Under the pieces are notes generated by a model. That model was not told the origin of the DNA. It saw only the letters and a program-made list of their open reading frames with translations, and ran no database searches. Below are positions 11,338-21,748 of a stretch of 64,000 nucleotides of DNA, piece by piece. The stretch is from Anastrepha obliqua (taxonomy: Eukaryota > Arthropoda > Insecta > Diptera > Tephritidae): the NCBI RefSeq assembly GCF_027943255.1, contig NC_072895.1:74836001-74900000 (forward strand). The letters are read 5' to 3'. Made by a program: the position numbers and the translations under genes. How positions within the stretch are numbered: position 1 is the stretch's first letter; each line of letters opens with the position of its first letter.

Positions 11338-12944
11338 CAGCCATGGAAAGAGAAATATCACACTTCTTATATTAAAATGTTTATTACTGTAATGTTTTTA
11401 TACACAGTCATAGATCAAGTATTTGGTCATATGTTGTTAGTCATATCAATACTCTCTTGATCCCGTTCGAAATTTACCGTTATCGATTCGTCTCTTTTTT
11501 TAATCACGTTTTTGTTGGTATATTGCACATTCATCGTGGACACAGAAATAGCACATTTTCAGTTTTGTTTCTGCATTCATTCAAATCATTAAATCAAAAA
11601 TTTGTTGAAGTATTTTGTGTATTTTGTGCAAGTGCTAAAATAAAACATTTTGTTTAAATATGGGACGAGGAGTACATTGTACTCTTGAAAAAAGAAAACT
11701 TATGTGGAATCTTTTTGAAAAAAGCACCAACAAATCGAAAATTGCCGAATTACTAGATTCTTCTAGAAAAATGGTTCACAGTGCTATTAAATTGATCCAA
11801 GCAGACAAAAGTTTTTCGCAAAACAAAAAAATAAGAAAGCCTCCGCTACGGAAAACCACGCCAAGATTAGATAAAATTATCGTACGTAAATGTAAGGCCG
11901 ATCCTTTTAAGTCCTCAAATGCCATAACGATGGACATTAATGAAGAGCACAACCTTGATGTATCCAGTAGACTGGTTAGAAGACGTTTGAATGAAGCCAA
12001 TTTGTATGGAAGAACTAGCAGGAAGAAACCACTTCTTACAAAAAAAAATATCAAAGCGCGGTTGACATTTCCAAAGCTGCATCAAAGTAAGGATGTAAAT
12101 TTTTGGAAAAGAGCGCTATGGACTGATGAAACTAAGATTAATAGGATCGGACCTGATGGAAAATCATTCGTTCATCGCCCAAAAAACCAAGCGTACAACT
12201 CAAGGTACACTAAGAAAACAGTTAAGCATGGTGGAGGAAGTGTTATGGCATTGGTCCATTGGTGCGAATTAATGGCAAAACATATTTATTTAGATATATG
12301 TACTTAAAAGTACAATGGAGCCATTTGCTTTTGAAAATATGCCTGTAAATTGCATGTTCATGCAGGGTAATGATCCTAACCATTCATCAAAGGTGGTGAA
12401 AGAGTGGTTCAATAAAGAACGTGTAGAAGTTTTGAGTTGGGCGGCTCAAAGCCCCGATCTTAATCCTATAGAAAGCCTTTGGAATGATGTAAAGGTTAAG
12501 ATCGGGGGGAAAAATTTCAAAAATGCCGATGAATTATGGGAAGAAATCAAAAAAGAGTGGAATTCGATACCGGTGAGCAGATGCAGGGCAATAGTGGAGA
12601 GTATGTCCCGAAGATGTGATGCAACTATAAAAAGTTGTGGCCAATCAACTAAATATTGAGGTAACTTATGAGTCTGATTCGATTCTATAAATTTTTTAAT
12701 TAAAATTTCAATATAATTACAGCGTGTGCTATTTCGATATCCAGCTGATATAGTGGCATTGCAACAATAATGATTAGAAAGGAATAAGCGGACGGACAAA
12801 CATTTGATTTTTGAAATTCAATTTTATGTTATAAATAAATTGATTGTTTTTGCAAAGAATAAAATGTTTTTTATATGTTCTATACTGAAGAAAATGAAGT
12901 TAGAGGTGAAGTTAGTCTTCTGTGCTATTCTCTGTCCATGGCTG
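11338..12944 (+). mobile_element. Tc1-family transposon, S-element-like, full length
   Basis: Inverted termini begin CAGCCATGGAAAGAGAA on the left and, on the opposite strand, CAGCCATGGACAGAGAA on the right. Both are flanked by the target duplication TA (11336-11337 and 12945-12946). The length, 1,607 bp, fits an almost undeleted Tc1-type element. The encoded transposase begins MGRGVHCTLEKRKL and ends CGQSTKY, matching the Drosophila S element as I remember it. It inserted only a few bases from the target duplication of the SINE at 11033-11330. Confidence 0.92.
11660..12659 (+). pseudogene. S-element-like Tc1 transposase, inactivated
   Basis: The first block (11660-12307) holds the paired helix-turn-helix DNA-binding region (KSKIAELLDSSRKMVHSAIK) and the catalytic domain start, with LWTDETKIN carrying the first catalytic aspartate at about residue 156, then VKHGGGSVM. 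The second block (12315-12659) holds the region around the second aspartate, AQSPDLNPIESLW with the catalytic glutamate, and the C terminus. Spacing fits DD34E. Three lesions are visible: loss of the usual VWGCF segment with a frameshift near 12250, a stop at 12305, and MQGNDPNHSS where the family has QDND, so the second catalytic aspartate is glycine. Each of these would prevent transposition. Confidence 0.9.
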
Positions 12945-13994
12945 TATATATTATAATTCCTCTTCTGACACCAATTGTTATGTTTTTCTCAAATAAAACG
13001 TCTTTCTATAATTCCTCTTAGTTTTATCACTGCATTGCTAAACAAAACTCATACACTAATGTAACTTTTTAGTAAAAAAATTATTGAATGATTAATGATA
13101 TGAGCATTATCAAGCTAGTAATTATCTACGAGCACCCATAATTACTTGTAGTTGATTAATTGGAGGGCTTGTCTGAGCCACCCCACAAATAAAAATAAAA
13201 GAGTAACATTATGTATAATAAAAAAATGTACATATATTGACGCCCTTAGAGGTTAACAAAGCGCACACCTATAACCCATTACTTATTATTCTACATATAT
13301 AGGAAAGTTGATATGTGTATATATATATATGTGTGTATTTCTGCATCTCTTGGTGGCTATGTGACTAACATCTAATCGGTTAGCATGGCATGACGCAAAT
13401 GGCCGCGGGCGGTTACGGTGACGATTGTGATTGTGATTACGATTTAAATTGTGCTGGTATGAGTAGGTGTGATTGCGAACTATTGTGCCATGTGATGCTG
13501 CTTTAGGCAATAACATCACGAATTGGAGAATTCCAAGACAGCAGAGTTAGAATTCGTTCAGATATATGCATATAGTATTTACATAAGTATATCATCAGTG
13601 TATCTATGTTCTTATACGAGTTCATCCTGCAGGAATATTCTTTAGTGTTTGTGAAATCACAGAGTATATTTAGTATCATATTTTGAAAAGCGAATATGAA
13701 AATTCAATATGATAAAATATATAAAGAGTTTAGTAAGCATTAACTCTAAGTTATCACAAAATCATCATTTTTGACATATTTCCAAAAGTAATGAAATATC
13801 ATAGCAAAAATTTTATAAAATATTAACAATTGCGGATGATGCCAAATTAAAAAAGTGTATCAGTATAATAATTACAAAGAAAAAATATTTTCTAACAACA
13901 AAATGCTATAAACAAAATCTTACTTTTTTACAGAATCTAGACTGGGAAATATTGAAAACCTATTTCCAAAGTGGTGAGTCTTCTTCTTCTTTTC
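12945..13994. other. Non-coding AT-rich DNA
   Basis: Contains (TA)n runs near 13318 and a GTGACGATTGTGATTGTGATT simple stretch near 13418. No element or gene recognised. Confidence 0.5.
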
Positions 13995-14671
13995 TGATTT
14001 TCACATTGGTGGCCACGTCAATAAGCAAAATTGTCGGATTTGGGGCTCAGAAAATCCACACGTTACTGTAGAGATGCAAATGCATCCACAACGAGTCACT
14101 GTTTGGTGCGGTTTCTGGTCTGGCGGCATTATTGGGCCATTTTTTTCGAAAATGAGCGAGGAGCCGCGGTTACAGTAAATGGCGAGTTTTACCGTTACAT
14201 GCTCAACGAGTTGTTTCCAAAAATTGATGAGGATGACATGGACGACATTTGGTTTCAACAGGATGGTGCAACTTGTCACACTGCCAAAGTTACACTCGAA
14301 CTTTTGGCTACCGTTTATGAAAACCGAATAATCAGCCAAAATTCCGATATCAATTGGCCGCCTCGGAGCTATAATTTAAGCCCGCAAATGCTATGCGAAC
14401 CATCCTGAGACGATTGATGCTTTAAAACACGAAATCGAAGTTCCCATTCATGAAATTGGAGCCCAAACAATCGAAAATGTGCTTAAAAATTAGGTTGATC
14501 GAATGGCCTACTGTAAAGTCAGTCGTGGCAGTCATTTGAACAATATTATTTTTTATTCATAAATGACAATGTTCAATCTTCAAAATAAAAAAATGTTTGA
14601 AAAAATATTGATTAGTTTTTTTTTGTTTTTTATAGCCGATTCAAAAAGCAAATTTTACATGGCCCACCCTA
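13995..14671 (+). mobile_element. rosa-type (DD41D) mariner, 5'-truncated
   Basis: From 14001 the transposase reads HIGG-like, HVNKQNCRIWGSENPHV, then MHPQRVTVWCGFWSGG, VTVNGEFYRYMLNELFPK and DDIWFQQDGATCHTAK with the second catalytic aspartate. A one-base loss in the T-run near 14145 splits the frame. The segment with the third aspartate (normally SPLDYFLWG) is deleted near 14387, after which CYANHPETIDALKHE continues in another frame. The right terminus, GCAAATTTTACATGGCCCACCC before ATA, matches the ends of the copy at 21749-22628. N-terminal DNA-binding domain and left terminus are gone. Confidence 0.85.
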
Positions 14672-14793
14672 TAGTTACCGGTCGTCTTCGTATAACTTAC
14701 GTAACGGTAAGCCCTGGAAACTTGTGGTTTCGCCAGGTTGGGGTGTTAGGTGAGTAGGTTTGATGAGGTGTTAGTGAATAAGTAGTTAGTACC

Positions 14794-15060
14794 GTGGGGA
14801 GTACTGTTCTGAAGGTGAAGCTTACACCAAATGCCGAAATTGTGGAAAACGTCGATGATATTGCCCTGGTGGTAGTTGATAGGAAACTTGACCACTTGAA
14901 GGAGAAGTGCAACGAGTTAGATTTAGCCGGTCACAAAACCGAAGCAGTTCTAATAAGTGCTGGAAGCCACAATTTTCCAGAAAATCGACTAAGAATTGAA
15001 TTTGATTTTTATATAATGCATAGTAAATATGGCTGTAAGTTTTCCAAAAGATTCAACTGA
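14794..15060 (+). pseudogene. Reverse transcriptase fragment, non-LTR (R1/Jockey-like)
   Basis: The frame reads VENVDDIALVVVDRKLDHLKEKC and then LAGHKTEAVLISAG. This is the palm core around the YADD box (here NVDD) and the downstream LADHKTEAVLI block typical of insect non-LTR reverse transcriptases. About 20 residues normally lie between the two blocks, and here they are shortened. Only some 80 residues remain and no other domain is adjacent. Confidence 0.75.
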
Positions 15061-15918
15061 TAGTTTTCCCAATAAAAATTCGTAAAAAAACCGTATTTTT
15101 TGGCGTTTGAAATGGGAATCCCCCTTAAGTTGCATTGAATGTCCTTGAGAGTCAATATTTTACGTACAATCCGTAATAAAAGCCAACGGTAGTTGAAGGC
15201 GAACAACATTTGAGAAATACAAACGTTTGAGAAGTTTGGTAAAGAGAAGTAAGGTAAGGGAGGAGTGGTTAACCATATGGAAAACCTTATGTTTTGTAAA
15301 ATATATTTGAATTTTCATTCGTAGAAGCTTATCTCCTACTATTGAGTTATTCATTTATTCTATGCCGAATTCCTTTAATGAATGCAAGAAGTTGTCTACC
15401 ACCAGGGATTACTATAGCTCCAATTTATACCTACCTCAAATCCGATCACGTTCAGATTAAAATAATTGATGAATATTATGACTAAATGTCCCTTCACTAC
15501 TTTTCTTCTACAGCCATCGGAAGATTAGAAGTCTATATCTCTCTACATATATATTGTATATTACTTTTTGAAGCATTTGACAAAGACGAATTAGTAAGCA
15601 TTGCAGGGCTCAAAAAAAGTCAAAAATTACAAAAAATCGTATACGTAATATATAAGTATGCACATGTATGAATATTTTAGAATCTTAAGTTAAATGTGAA
15701 AGATAACCAAATTCATCCAAAATGGCGAAGAAAGAATCGTTGTGGCCGGCGAGGAAACAACAATGTGACTTTACAATGCGAAGCACGTCAGTGACAGCAA
15801 CACCAACCAATACCATCCACTATATAGTAGAAAACAACAAGAGGATGAACTTCAGTACTTAAAGGCAATAGGAAGGTATCTAAGGCAACGTCAATGGCAG
15901 CCGGCATGTGGAAATATA
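15061..15918. other. Non-coding DNA with no recognised element
   Basis: No conserved protein or repeat seen. The segment 15720-15910 is somewhat richer in GC but has no supported open frame. Confidence 0.45.
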
Positions 15919-16007
15919 TACCCTATGATCTGAAAGTACCGGGAATGTTTAAATAAAACAAAACGGAGTTAAATTTCAAGCAAATTTATTTTATCTCCTT
16001 CAAAATA

Positions 16008-17296
16008 TTGGTAGTCGAAAAAGTCTTTTCGTATTTCTAATCACACTTCAACTCATTTTTTTTTTTTAATATTTATAATGAACTTTATTACACCAAATAT
16101 GTACCATTTTGGTCGACCACCTTTTGGCATTTTTATTCTAGAGACATTATTCCATCAGTGTAAAACGTGTGTGGTTTCTCGGCGAAAAACGGCGACAAGT
16201 AATTTTCACAGGCTTCTCTTCAAGCCAACTTTACTCCATTAAGGGAGTTCTGCATTGACCAAAACAAATGGCAGTCCGATGGTGCAAGGTCAGGGCTATA
16301 TGGTGAATGCATCAAAACTTCCCAGCCAACCTCTCCCAGTTTTTGCCGAGTCATCAGAGATGTGTGTGGTGTAGCGTTGTCCTGATGGAAGGCGACGCCC
16401 TTTCTGCTGATCAGTTCTGGACGTTTTTTTTTTGATTGCTTGCTTCAATCTCATCAGTTGTTGACAGTAAAGTGTAGAATCAATCGTTCGAGCAGGCTGC
16501 TCATAGTGGATGATTCCTTTCCAATCCCACCAAACACACAGCATAACCTTTCGCGGCGTCAATCCTGGCTTTGCGACCATTTGTTGAGCTTCACCACCCT
16601 TGCATCATGATCTTTTTCGCACATTATTGTCGTATTTGATCCACTTTTCGTCTCCTGTTACCATTCGCTTCAGAAATTGTTCGATTTCATTTCGTTTCAG
16701 TAAAGAATCGCAGATGTTAATTCGGTCCATTAAATTTTTCACAGACAATTCATGTGGTACTTAAACGTCGAGCTTCTTTTTGTAACCAGCTTTTTTTAAA
16801 TGGTTCAAAACCATTTGATGATGAATGTTTAGTGCCTTGGCGATTTCATGGCAGCTTATGTGACGGTCCTGGTCAATCGTTTCCATAATTTCATCGACTT
16901 TTTCAACGATAGGTCGACCGGAGCGAGATGCATCTTTCACATCGAAATTTCCAGAACGGAAGCGAGCGAACCATTGTTGTGCTACACGAACTGATACAGC
17001 ATCGTCTCCGTAAACTTCACAAATTTCATTGGTGGCTTGCGTGGCATTCTTCATTTTTTATATTATACCAAAATTTCAAAATATAGCGAATTTCTTCATT
17101 ATTTTCACTCATTTTTCAACAGCTATAATTTTTTTTCAACTTCTCCGAATTTAATTTTTTTTTTGATTAAATGAAGCTTAAAGTGTCACCTTTCTAACAC
17201 CATATGACATGACCCAATGTGGTTGGTAGTACTGGAGATAGATGACTCCAACGACATCTATTGACAAAATACGAAAAGACTTTCTCGACTATCCAA
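16008..17296 (-). mobile_element. Mariner A: full-length mariner nested in mariner B
   Basis: Termini are TTGGTAGTCGAAAAAGTC at the left and, on the opposite strand, TTGGATAGTCGAGAAAGTC at the right, flanked by TA at 16006-16007 and 17297-17298. The length, 1,289 bp, is standard for mariner. The insertion splits the C-terminal coding sequence of mariner B between the codons for SDG and YFEGD. Confidence 0.92.
16120..17112 (-). pseudogene. Mariner (DD34D) transposase of element A, frameshifted
   Basis: Minus strand: a start MSENNEEIRYILKF at 17112, then after a frameshift KNATQATNEICEVYGDDAV, WFARFRSGNFDVKDASRSGR (helix-turn-helix region), DRHISCHEIAKALNIHH, the linker WVPHEL region, TGDEKW with the first aspartate near 16645, KVMLCVWWDWKGIIHYE, then QDNATPH with the second aspartate and YSPDLAPSD with the third. 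The spacing between the second and third is 34 residues. All three catalytic residues are therefore visible, but in different frames, with a stop at the LDV/WVPHEL junction. It resembles cecropia/mellifera-type mariners by eye. Inactive but nearly full length. Confidence 0.85.
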
Positions 17297-17298
17297 TA

Positions 17299-17592
17299 TT
17301 ACCCGTCTGAAGCAACACATACATATGTGCCAACGTTTAACCCAGTACTCCATGCACCCCTGGTAGGCCGACGAAGGGATGGCCTTCAGCTCCTGCGTCG
17401 CATTCTCTTTGATCTCCTCTATCGACTGAAATCTCTTTCCACGAAGTGGTAACTTCAACTTGGGAAACAAAAAGAAGTCGTACGGGGCCATATCAGGGGA
17501 ATATGGTGCTTGCACGATGGTATTTACTTGGTTTATGGTCAAATAATCCAGCTCAATTGTGACCCGGTGCGATGGCGCGTTATCATCTGGCC
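17299..17592 (-). pseudogene. Mariner B transposase, C-terminal catalytic fragment
   Basis: Minus strand: DNAPSHRVTIELDY, then IVQAPYSPDMAPYDFFLFPK and LPLRGKRFQSIEEIKENA, WVKRWHICV-like, SDG, and then the insertion of mariner A at a TA. The second (DNAPSH) and third (APYD) catalytic aspartates survive. The same family is present at 45 kb. The upstream edge near 17592 meets the RT-bearing insertion directly. Confidence 0.85.
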
Positions 17593-19356
17593 AAATGCAA
17601 GAACTATATGATCCGATGACGGTGGCGTACGCTGATGATGTGGTGTTAATGGCGTCAGGACTGTGTTCTAATACGATCAGTGGGATCATCCAAAGGGCAT
17701 TAGGCGAGCTTAATTCTTGAGCCACAGGCTGTGGCCTAGGTTTAAACCCACGTAAAACAGAGCTTATGCTTTTCACCACCAGATATAAGGTACCAACTTT
17801 TTCCCTACCAAATATTAACGGCCAAACTCTGTCACTATCACCCAGCGCAAAGTACTTAGGGGTAATTCTGGACTCTAAACTAAGCTGGAAATTAAATGTT
17901 GAAGAACGGGTAAGGAAGGCAGAAATTGCTTTATATGCCTGTAAACGTATCCTTGGAAGAAGATGGGGTCTTCAACCTAAGCATACACTATGGCTGTATA
18001 AGACGGTTATACGACCTATTCTATCGTATGGTTCGGTAGTTTGGTGGAAGGCTCTAGGGAGAGAGTACAATACCAAACTACTGGGCAGAATACAAAGATA
18101 AGCATGTGCAATAACGGTCAGTGCAATCAGATCATGTCCTAGAGAGGCTCTCAATGCGCTGACACACGTTATTCCAATAGACCTACATATTAAGAAGACG
18201 GCAACCATGAGTGCATTTAGGTTAAACGAAGCGGGCCGCTGGAGAGAAAAAACTTATGGTCATGCTAGTCTATTATTGCGACAAAATCAGTTAATCTTGG
18301 TGAGAACTGACTACATCGTCCCGACGGTAACTTTCAATAGGAATTTTGCCACTCTCTTTCCAACTAAGGAAGAATGGAATAAGGGATTCTCTCTAAACAA
18401 CTTCGACACTACAGTCTATACGGATGGAAGTAAAATGGGCTGCGGTGTCGGAGCTGGTATATATTCTCACAGGCTTAAAATTGAGAAATCTGTGCGTCTC
18501 TCTAATACCAGCAGTGTCTTCCAGGCGGAAGTACTGGCAATTGGGGCAGCCTGTAGGTTACTAATCGCAGATTTCTCTTTTAAGGGTAATATCGCTATTC
18601 TCTCGGATAGCCAAGCTGCAATCCAGGCACTGGGTTCGGCCACAACAACCTCCAAAGTGGTGGAACAAAGTAGGAATAGCTTCACCATCTTGAGTGAAAC
18701 CCATAAAGTTACCTTAATCTGGGTCCCGGGACATCGGAACATTGAAGGCAACGAAAAAGCAGATGAACTGGCAAGAGGGGGATCTGCCATGAATAACGCT
18801 CTTGCAGAATCGGTACTCACACCATTAGGTGCAGTCAAGAGCACAATTTCCCTAAAATACCTCTGAATCGCAGACTGTAGGTGGAAAGTGCAGACGAAAT
18901 ACAAAATTAGCAGAACGTTATGGCCCACCTACAATCTCAAGCAATCGTCGGCATTAATAAGAATGAAACGACGGGACGCCTGGATACTAACGGCAGTCCT
19001 AACTGGCTTCTGGTCTATCGGAGAACAAGCAGCCAAAATGGGTATCCCTCACAATACATACTGTCACAGTTGCAAACAACCGGAGAAAAAGGAGACAATC
19101 TTCCATTTCCTCTGTGAATGCCCTGCCTTATGGAAGCACAGAATGTTAACTCTGGGCCAACCGCTGTTCGAGAATCTCGAACAACTATCTGGCTTAGACG
19201 TTAACAACCTAATAAGGTTCCTTAACCGCACAGACTGGATATAGTTATGCTGTAAATAACCGTTAAACAAGTTGGTAACGAGGATGTGGCAACAAAATGG
19301 TGCGGAAGCGCTAGTTGGATTCTGGAAGAATCACCACTTTAACCAACCAACCAACG
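17593..19356 (+). mobile_element. Non-LTR retrotransposon with RNase H, 5'-truncated
   Basis: The element starts inside the reverse transcriptase at VAYADDVVLMASG (YADD box at 17628-17639). It continues through the thumb (SAKYLGVILDSKLSWK; LWLYKTVIRPILSYGSVVWW), an RNase H domain from about 18414 (YTDGSKMGCGVGAGIYS, ILSDSQAAIQAL, LIWVPGHRNIEGNEKADELA), and a C-terminal zinc-knuckle-like CHSC..HFLCEC ending at 19244. The tail is (AACC)n near 19340-19356. Stops at 17718, 18100 and 18864 and several frame changes disable it. RNase H plus C-terminal cysteines fit I/R1-type rather than RTE-type LINEs; the exact clade is uncertain. It sits within mariner B without an obvious target duplication. Confidence 0.85.
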
Positions 19357-19476
19357 GTAAAGAGTGGCAGATGTGTGTCTTACAGTCCTACCTACATAAG
19401 AAAAAAATATGGACCGGTTCCCGCGTGCGTGGTTCGTTTAAATTAAACATTTCCGGTACTTCCTTATCATAGGGTA

Positions 19477-20835
19477 TGTACGTAATTTGTACATACATGC
19501 ATATATATGTATATGTACCTATGTGTGCCTACATATTTATGTATTATATGTACATATGTATACTAACGTGTGTCTGTCCGCTTATTCCTATTTCGGGGAG
19601 CTCGCTCTTTTTGCGTACATATGTATGTAAGTACATGTGTTTATACTTGTAGAGGAAGACACCAAATCGCAAAGACAGCGAATGGATGTACAGGTACGAG
19701 TAAGCTAGAAATAATAAATTTGCAAATAAAACTGAATATGAAGTGGAGCAAGAAATTGCAGTATGAATATAAATACAAATCTATATGGATATGGAATTAG
19801 TACAGTACCCTTTGATTTGGATTTATATATTTTCATAGTTTAAGTGTGTTAGTGCATGTTCATGGAACAGACATCAGCAAATAAAAGTTGAAGGTTTGAG
19901 TCTCGAAAGATTTATTAAATACAAATTTACAGGTTTCAAATGAATAATCTTTTACCCATAGATATGATTTTCTTAAACGGCTATCACTTGGTTTCATAAA
20001 GCATTATTTATTTAACTTATAAATCAAATGGCGAATATCAGAGTAATTTTTGACTCTCACGTCATGTATTTGGGACTCCTATGAGTAATTTTTTCTTTCA
20101 TTTGTAATTAGCATCCCAAATACCCTTCAAATTACCACAAAAAATTTTGAGATCGAATTAAATAATTCATTTGTAAGTAATTCAGTCTCAATTATTTTCA
20201 AATTACGAACAAACTATTGTGTTTCCTAATTTTTATTAAAAAGTTATCGAAATTAGCTGTCAAACCCAAACAAAGTTAACAAACCAGAACCAAAACCGAA
20301 ACAAGCATAAAACCAGAAAAAAGTTATTTTATAAATAGTAATGGAAACAAAAAAAAGAATTGTTATAAAATTATTATTATATCGCAGTGGTTGCTGAATT
20401 TGTCAAAAATTTTGGAGGAAACAGATAATAAGAAAAATATGAAATGCTGCCAAAGCGAATTACGAATGGGCAGTGGAAATTGAATAGCTCGTAAAGTACC
20501 TAGAGAATGAGTTACGTGCTGTGGGAATGTAGTCTGAATTACTAGGCTATATTCACACATACACGAAACTAGGCATTTTTACAAAAAATTTGACTCGATT
20601 GTACCATTTGCCGACAAAACTTTCAAGTATTTGTCTTGAGAATTCACAAAGCAAAATTCAAAACATAAAGTATTTTGCTTAGGTCTTTAAATCATAAATA
20701 TCATAAAAAAACAAATGTTAGCAAGAGTTGAGAGGCAATAGAGTTCACTTTTCTCTTTTAGCGTGATTCTATATGTTTTACATTTATACGAAAAATCAAT
20801 TTTTTATAGTATATTTGGAGAAATTTTATTAAAAA
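19477..20835. other. Non-coding DNA
   Basis: 19480-19650 is rich in TACATATGTA-type simple sequence. No gene or complete element is visible in the rest. Confidence 0.5.
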
Positions 20836-21172
20836 CTAGCAAACCCGGCCCGCTTCGCTGGGCAAAGACACGGCGGGTCCACGTTTTGGCATATATTTCG
20901 AGACCATAGTCATCAATAGGTATGAAAATTACCCTAAAGCACTTATCAACAGCTTTCATTTGATACCCATATTGTACATACACATCCGAAGGTTACCCGG
21001 GTACACGTTTTCACCTATATCTCGCGCCCTATCCACCAATAGGTATCCAAACTATACGTAAACCATCTTCAATACCTACTTAACAATGTGTGTAAGTTTG
21101 GTTTAATTCGGTGCAAAGACACGGCCGGTTAGCGAACACACACAAAAAGTTGACTTTATTTTATATATAAGA
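20836..21172 (-). mobile_element. Short non-autonomous Helitron
   Basis: On the minus strand it begins TCTTATATATAAAATAAAG, preceded by A. It ends with the hairpin GCCC-AGCGAAGC-GGGC, then CGGGTTTG and CTAG, followed by T. These are the A|TC...CTAG|T hallmarks of Helitrons, with a 3' hairpin about a dozen bases from the end. No coding sequence. Its ends differ from those of the larger Helitrons in this window, so it belongs to another family. Confidence 0.8.
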
Positions 21173-21315
21173 TATGTAAGAATAAAAATGATATTTCAGT
21201 GTCATTCTCTCACATCCCGCAACTTACGTAAAATGCATAACTTAAGAATCTTAAACCCACAGCTCTCTATGTTTCCTAAGTTAAGTTGAGTTTCGGCTAA
21301 CCAGAAATACGTGTT

Positions 21316-21640
21316 GCTGGAAGGAGTTGCCGTTACGGTTAATGGCGAGTACTATCGAGCCATGCTGACTGAATTTTTGTTTCCAAAAATTAATCAGCTA
21401 AACATCGATGACATTTGATTTCAACAAGATGGCGCAAATTACCATACAGTGCGCTTAACAATCGATTTATTGCAACACTCAAGCCACCATTGACGCCATA
21501 CAGCCAGATTTTTTGGAAAAAGTAGTCAAAAATAGAACTGATCGAATGGACCATGTAAGTCGTAGTCGCGGCCAACATTCATATGCCTGATATTATATTC
21601 AAAAAATAAATCCCATGAAATTGACTACCAGAGTATAATA
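21316..21640 (+). pseudogene. DD41D-like mariner transposase fragment, second lineage
   Basis: The sequence reads VAVTVNGEYYRAMLTEFLFP, NIDDI then a stop, FQQDGANYHTVRLTIDLL, and later DRMDHVSRSRGQHSYA. It aligns with the rosa-type copies at 14 and 22 kb but differs at many positions (NQLNIDDI versus EEDDMDDI), so it is a different subfamily. The segment with the third aspartate is deleted. No termini found. Confidence 0.7.
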
Positions 21641-21714
21641 AAGAATTATTGCAACAATGTTTTCGATTAGGTATGACATTATTATTTTAAGCTTTCAGGC
21701 TCTTCAAAAAACAA

Positions 21715-21748
21715 TATATATATATATATATGTATATATATTCATATA
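21715..21748. repeat. (TA)n tract next to the rosa insertion
   Basis: Alternating TA runs with a TGTATATATA break, ending at the TA target of the element at 21749. Probably the remainder of a SINE (AT)n tail whose body continues at 22636. Confidence 0.7.

Larger units (their letters stand above)
15921..19474 (-). mobile_element. Mariner B: degraded mariner interrupted by two other elements
   Basis: The left terminus begins CCCTATGATCTGAAAGTACC at 15921. The right terminus, read on the opposite strand, begins CCCTATGATAAGGAAGTACC and ends at 19474. TA flanks both (15919-15920 and 19475-19476). Between the ends lie the last codons of its transposase (YFEGDKINLLEI then stop, minus strand, upstream of 16006), an inserted full-length mariner A, the C-terminal catalytic part (17299-17592), an inserted non-LTR element, and about 120 bp of its 5' end (19357-19474). 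Most of the N-terminal coding region is missing. Confidence 0.85.
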
